Of a stretch of 64,000 bases of DNA, positions 59,121 through 64,000 are shown piece by piece. Under the pieces are notes generated by a model. It did not search any database and was not told where the DNA came from. It was given only the letters and a program-made list of their open reading frames with translations. The position numbers and the translations under genes are program-made. Every line of letters begins with the position of its first letter. Position 1 is the stretch's first letter. Origin of the DNA: Callaeas wilsoni (Eukaryota; Chordata; Aves; Passeriformes; Callaeidae); contig VWPU01009712.1 in the NCBI GenBank assembly GCA_013398955.1, positions 1-64,000 on the forward strand, in the 5' to 3' direction.

Positions 59121-62100
59121 CTTGACTTTTTACTGGACTGAAAAGCAGCTTTCCAGGTAGGTTTGTGAGAATGGTATATCCTCTACCTGGATCATCTATC
59201 TTCCAGGGAGACAGAATAATAATCTGCAGTAGGTTTGTATTTGTCTATTATTTGCTCCTCTCCATGTACTATAGCTAACTTAATGAAGCAGGCTGCGAGC
59301 CCAGAGAGGGGACAAGTGTTTTGTATATCAGAGAACACAAAAGACTATTTTCTTCCTTTTCTATTGTCCCCTCTTGCCTTTGAGTATATGCTGGCACAGA
59401 CTTGTGAAGTGCAGAGGTCCCTATGTGGGATTTCAAAGTAGTCAGTGGATTTAGATACCAATGACCTTTTACTTTTTACTTCTCTCTGCAAGTTTCAAGG
59501 GAACCATGGTGCTTTTCCTATTAGGGAGTTCTCAAAAGTCATTCAGACAGGCATTTTAGAGCACTCAGCCCCATGGTGTTAGAGACTTGGCCAATCTGAC
59601 AAACACTGGAATAAGAGGGAATTTGCTTTAAACTAGCAGTGTAGGCATCTTCCCTGCTGATGTCAAGAGGAGACAAGTCAGAGCTGTGAGCCAGTGTCTC
59701 CATGGGAGCTTCAGTTCTGCACCCACTGCTATGGCAGATAATATTTCTTTTTTTCTTTTCCTTTTGCCCATTAGCCACCTTTCTGCAGGCTTCTCCCTGT
59801 CCTGAGTGATGTTGCAAAGGGAATGGGACAGTTTGTGAGGGGCTGGCAGCATGTAGGAGGTCTCCTTGGTGAGTCTGTGAGTTACTGACTCCTACAGGGT
59901 TAAAAGGGAGGGAGTCCCAGCCAAGAGAGTCTGGCTTTAAGGCATCAGAAAGCTGGGGAGGAAGGAAAAGTGCCCTTCAGAGGCTCCACTTCCACTTCCC
60001 AGTGTGATCCTCCTTGGGCATCCTGGCTCTGGTCCTACTTTTGGAACATGCCTTTGCCTTTGCTCTTTTAGGGTTTCTTGCCAGTAGGACAGTGGGAGAA
60101 GCAGCTAATTTGACTGGTTCCAGTTGTCGTAAGTTCTGGGAGATGCTGAAAATGCTGTCACTTCTTCAGAGGGACACCTAAGCTGCTGCAGAGGTGACAA
60201 AACCACCAGCTAGAGACCAAGAGCTTTGTGTAAGCCTGCAGTCTCTGCTCCTTCAGGCATGTTATGTGAAGCCTCAGTCACTCTTGTCTGGCTGTGATAA
60301 ATTGGTTTCTGCACATATTCCAATGCTTTAGCCCGGAGAAGTGTTGGTGCTCTAACCGGAAAACTACAGCTGAGCATCAGAGTCACTCTTTGCAGCAAAA
60401 TACCAGCAGGACTTTAACCATGCCCTGCCCAAAATAGAAACCAGTTCTCAAAAGCCTCTGAAAGAGCTGGTTTTTAGTGGTCTGTCTTTTCTGTTGTCAT
60501 TGTGACGAATAGCAGTAATTTTGATCTAGGTCCTTGGACTTTCCCTGATTGCCTTGTTCCAGTGGAGAGCAACCTTCTTTTGGCAGCTGTGGAGGTTCTG
60601 GGCTGGACACCTGAGCTCTCTGTCCTTCCACGGCTTGGTCTCCTCATGGAGGGCTGTGAGACAGGCTTATGTCTGCTAAAAATTGACTGAAACGGGCACT
60701 GAAAGGCAGCAGTCACAATAAATTCCTTCGAGAGACCAAAAGTAAGCAGGCTTTTATTGTATTTTATTAACCCATGCATAATACAAACGGCCATGCACAA
60801 TGCAAGTGGATGTGGCAGAGGGAAAGGAAAGTAGACTTTGCTAATGATTATTTCTCATAAAAATATTTTTAAAAGGTGTGCATAGTCACTGCCTAGAACT
60901 GCTTAAAAATATCCATCTGTCCCTTTTTGTGGGTTCAGTGCTGGATGCATTTTGCCACTTTGTCTTGTATTAAAGTGAGCGTGTTCGAAAGGTCACTGGG
61001 CAGCTGAGTGTAATAATGTTCACATTCTCCTGGCATTGCTCAGTGATTAGAAGTATTCAGCATGCAAATAGCTTGTTCAACTTCAGCAAGTACATCATCT
61101 CCCTCCTGCCAGCCTTGCTTGGGGTGAGCTAATGGACTTTTAACATTATACAGCTTAGAGAGCACTGTCTCTAATAGCTCCTGATTAAGCTCTCCAGAAA
61201 GGCAAATAACCATCATGGGACAAAGGCTAAACCAGGGGAGGGGAGAAAAAGAACACCCTGGCCAAAGGGACTCTTGCTGACATGTTTTGGGTTTAGGGAC
61301 ATTCAGCATTATATTTAGCACATTTTGGCTTTCAAGAACTGTCAAGTGAATCCAAATTTATTTCCTCTGAATGCTTTTAGAATAGTGATAAAATAGCCCT
61401 CACTCCCTTCTCCTCCCCTTTTGCCATTTATAATCTATTATTTTAGGATCGCTCTGAGGAACTATTGTGTTTTCCTATTATCATTGTCCCTGGCTCAGCA
61501 CTGTGCTTCCAGGCTGAATGTAGGCTTTTGGGGGTTATTTTTATCTTACTGGCCTTCTGTGGTAGAGGAACACACTCTCATTCAGTCTCCAGACAGCCTG
61601 ATTCGCCAGGCAGAGATGTGGGTGCATATCAGGGGCATCAGGCTCTCTTCAAACTGACTCAGCCCTGTCTTTCCTGCAGGTTTTGTGTGTTAGGAATATC
61701 AATATGGAAGACATGACTGAGGTCTTGCTAAGCACACAGAAGACATGGTACGTGATTCTGAAGTCAAGCAAGCTCTAGTGCAAAGTGAAAATTGAGCCCA
61801 AACAGCCACTTTTCTCCCTGATTCTCGACCCCTCCGACTCTTTTGTTTTAGCTTTATTTTTGGGAGGTGGAGAGGAGAGAGATGAGCTGCTTTTGTCCAC
61901 TTCAGTGGACAAATCATAGCTTTGGCCTAGGACGTTAGACATGTCACTCATTGATGGCTTTGTCTCCAGGGCTCCTATTGCTTATGCCCTACCATGACAT
62001 TGACAGGACGGGAGAGGGTTTTATGATTTGTTCAGCCAATTCACCACAGAACTGTGCAAAGAAAGGAATGGGCATTTTTCATGAAGGGCTGGTGACCTAT

Positions 62101-64000
62101 TGTGTCCTTCTCCTGCCTCCTAAGTGCCAAGGCTTACGCATACAGTATATTAATTGCTACTTTTGTGGGCTGCAGCTGATCATAGAATAAATGCCAAGGT
62201 GCTTCTGTGCAAACCAGTCTTCAACCTTCAGCACCCCTTGCAGGGTAGGTCTGCTCCTGACTGAAGTCTGTGCTCTCAGAGCAGACTTTGGTTGTACTTG
62301 AAGGGTACAGGCTGGGTCTGTGTAGGCCAATGATGGCAGGCCAGGGGACAGCTTCCTACAGCTGACACACGAAGAGAGAACTCCACTTGTCTGATCTGAA
62401 AGACCGCAGAGAAGATAATCCTTCCTGCAAAGCCTAACCTTTCCAGCACCGTGACTTGTGCAGTGAGCAGGAGCAGTCTCCATGACTCGTGCCACCATAA
62501 AGGCACCCTTGTGTCTCAGAGCTTAGGTGTGTCATGTAGCAGCCACAGCAGCTGGGGCTCTTCTGCCTTCTGCTGCCATGAGGGATGGAGACCAGAACTG
62601 TCTGTGGTGGTTTCGATGCTTAGGCTCCAGAGCTCACCTGGTCCACCTCCAGACCCACACTTTTTAACCTGCAAAAGAGCTGTAATGAAAAAAATCAAAG
62701 CTGCAACCTTCATTTACCTTCTCCCAGAGGTTTCCTCTATTTGTTAATGGTTCTGGCTGATCTTGCTTGATGTGCAAAGTGCTATATTCATAACATTATT
62801 TTGTTAATCAGTGGTGGCAAAACTGGGATTGGCAAGTGTTGTACTTAACCCCCGGACTTCTGCGGGCACGTATAGATGTTATCTTGTGGAAGACTTGAGC
62901 TGGTTGCACTAACACCATCTCTGCTACTGATAAAAATGGATGGAACAATGGTGGGAAGTCATTACAGAAGGTTTCTAGAAAAGAGCACAAGCCCACCAGT
63001 TAAAGGAGATTCTAGAAATGGAGCTCAGCTGTCCTGGATCTCACCAACCCATTGTGACTAAGTCCACCAAGGCCTATGTTACCAGGTCAGTAGCACAAAA
63101 CCAGTTCCTCAGTTGTTCTTTCCCCAAGGCATGGCTCTTTTCAGCAGCAAAACCCACTGAAGGCAGAATGTGACACCCAGTGCAGCAGGAGGTATGGAAA
63201 GACATATGTCTTAACTGTTTCCTCTGGTCTGTTTTGCCACTGCACCCAGGCTGCCCCATTCCCCTCTCCATCTTTAAGTAAAGTCTCCAGAGGTGTTCTG
63301 CTACACAGTAATGAAATTAAATGAAATGAAATGCTGCTGAATGGAGCTGCATAAATGCCTTGTCCTATTTTGTTATAATCACCTAGTGCAACTTCATCGT
63401 CTGTGTCATCTGTCTCTCCAGCTTACTCGTGGAGCAGCACGCACCGTGGTGACTGGGCAGAAAAGGAAGAGAAATGCAGGTTCATGTGAGTTGGAGTAAA
63501 TAATTCAGAGGCACTGGTTGTTGTTCTGATACACGGAGCTGCCCAAGCTGCCAGGGCATACTGGTCCAGCACGCACAGAAATCACGCTCTCCCAAGGAAA
63601 ACCCAAATATGGAGGAAATTGAGCGAACCCTCTAGCCTGTTACCTTTCCAACTCATTGAGCAGGTAGAAACTCAGCAGCGTGGCCGTGTGGAGGGGTGGA
63701 GTGAGGCTGCAGGGTGTGGAACAGTACCTGCACACTGGCACCTCAATTGCACTACCGTGCTGCATTGTTAAACTGATTGAATACAGTCAGTGCTTCAGTT
63801 TGAAAGCCATTTCTGAATAATAGCTCAAGAGAAAAAGGGTGGGAAAAAACCCCCAGAACACCTAAAAAGCAGTACATTGTGCACAGCCCTTCCACAGAGC
63901 AGAGTTAAGGGTGAAAAGGAGCTTCACATGATCAGTTTTAATGTTGTGGTAGGTTTGGATTTCCTGCCCAGCTGCCACCTCACGAGGAACCTTACTTTGT
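59121..64000. other. 3' flanking intergenic sequence
   Basis: No second gene is recognised. A further AATAAA is at 60717-60722 and a short (AAATG)n-like run is at about 63311-63331. A minus-strand open frame at 61040-61345 has protein-like composition but no ATG start and no recognised family. From recalled synteny the next gene in this direction would be FGF12; none of its exons is identifiable here. Confidence 0.5.

Noticed and set aside
61040..61345. 101-codon minus-strand frame with helix-like C-terminal half
   Set aside because: The part reading GELNQELLETVLSKLYNV looks protein-like, but there is no ATG, no convincing splice acceptor before it and no family I recognise. A protein-database search of this frame would settle it; a hit in several birds would reopen it.
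1..64000. tRNA, rRNA, CRISPR array, bacterial-type operon, mitochondrial insertion or coding endogenous retrovirus
   Set aside because: None was seen on either strand; the window is eukaryotic single-gene sequence dominated by one intron.

Overview
This is vertebrate nuclear DNA, almost certainly from a bird. The evidence is two CR1 LINE fragments with the avian-type 3' tail, compact low-repeat intronic sequence, and one recognisable gene split by a very long intron. The gene is MB21D2 (Mab-21 domain containing 2, formerly C3orf59), on the + strand. It has two coding exons, 12-222 and 55397-56661. Joined in phase they encode 491 residues, the length I recall for the human protein. From memory, the human locus lies at 3q28-q29 next to FGF12, a block that corresponds to chicken chromosome 9. 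No FGF12 exon is recognisable here.

Layout. 1-370 is a CpG-rich first exon and start of the intron; the 5'UTR and promoter lie outside the window. A YY1-type motif overlaps the start codons and a G-quadruplex-capable run overlaps the 5' splice site. 223-55396 is a single intron of about 55.2 kb. It holds two same-orientation CR1 fragments (9090-10214 and 25384-25968), a probable ancient amniote repeat (11645-11725), a few simple repeats and a cluster of strong inverted repeats (10712-10890). It also holds a homeodomain-type palindrome (33113-33126), two CpG-dense patches far from the annotated promoter (34558-34745 and 43021-43245), and a probable assembly scar: a 53-bp near-identical duplication around an N at 44274. 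55397-56661 is exon 2, which carries nearly all of the Mab-21/cGAS-like nucleotidyltransferase fold. 56662 to about 59120 is the probable 3'UTR with several candidate poly(A) signals. The remainder to 64000 is non-coding flank.

How it works together: the window is essentially one gene. The protein belongs to the cGAS/Mab-21 superfamily and keeps acidic residues at the positions expected for metal binding, but it has a non-canonical glycine motif and spacing, so enzymatic activity is open. I see no tRNA, rRNA, CRISPR, endogenous retrovirus with coding capacity, or second protein-coding gene. Nothing here amounts to a clearly new biological system. The most worthwhile leads are the intronic CpG island, the extended intronic hairpin, and the quadruplex over the splice donor.
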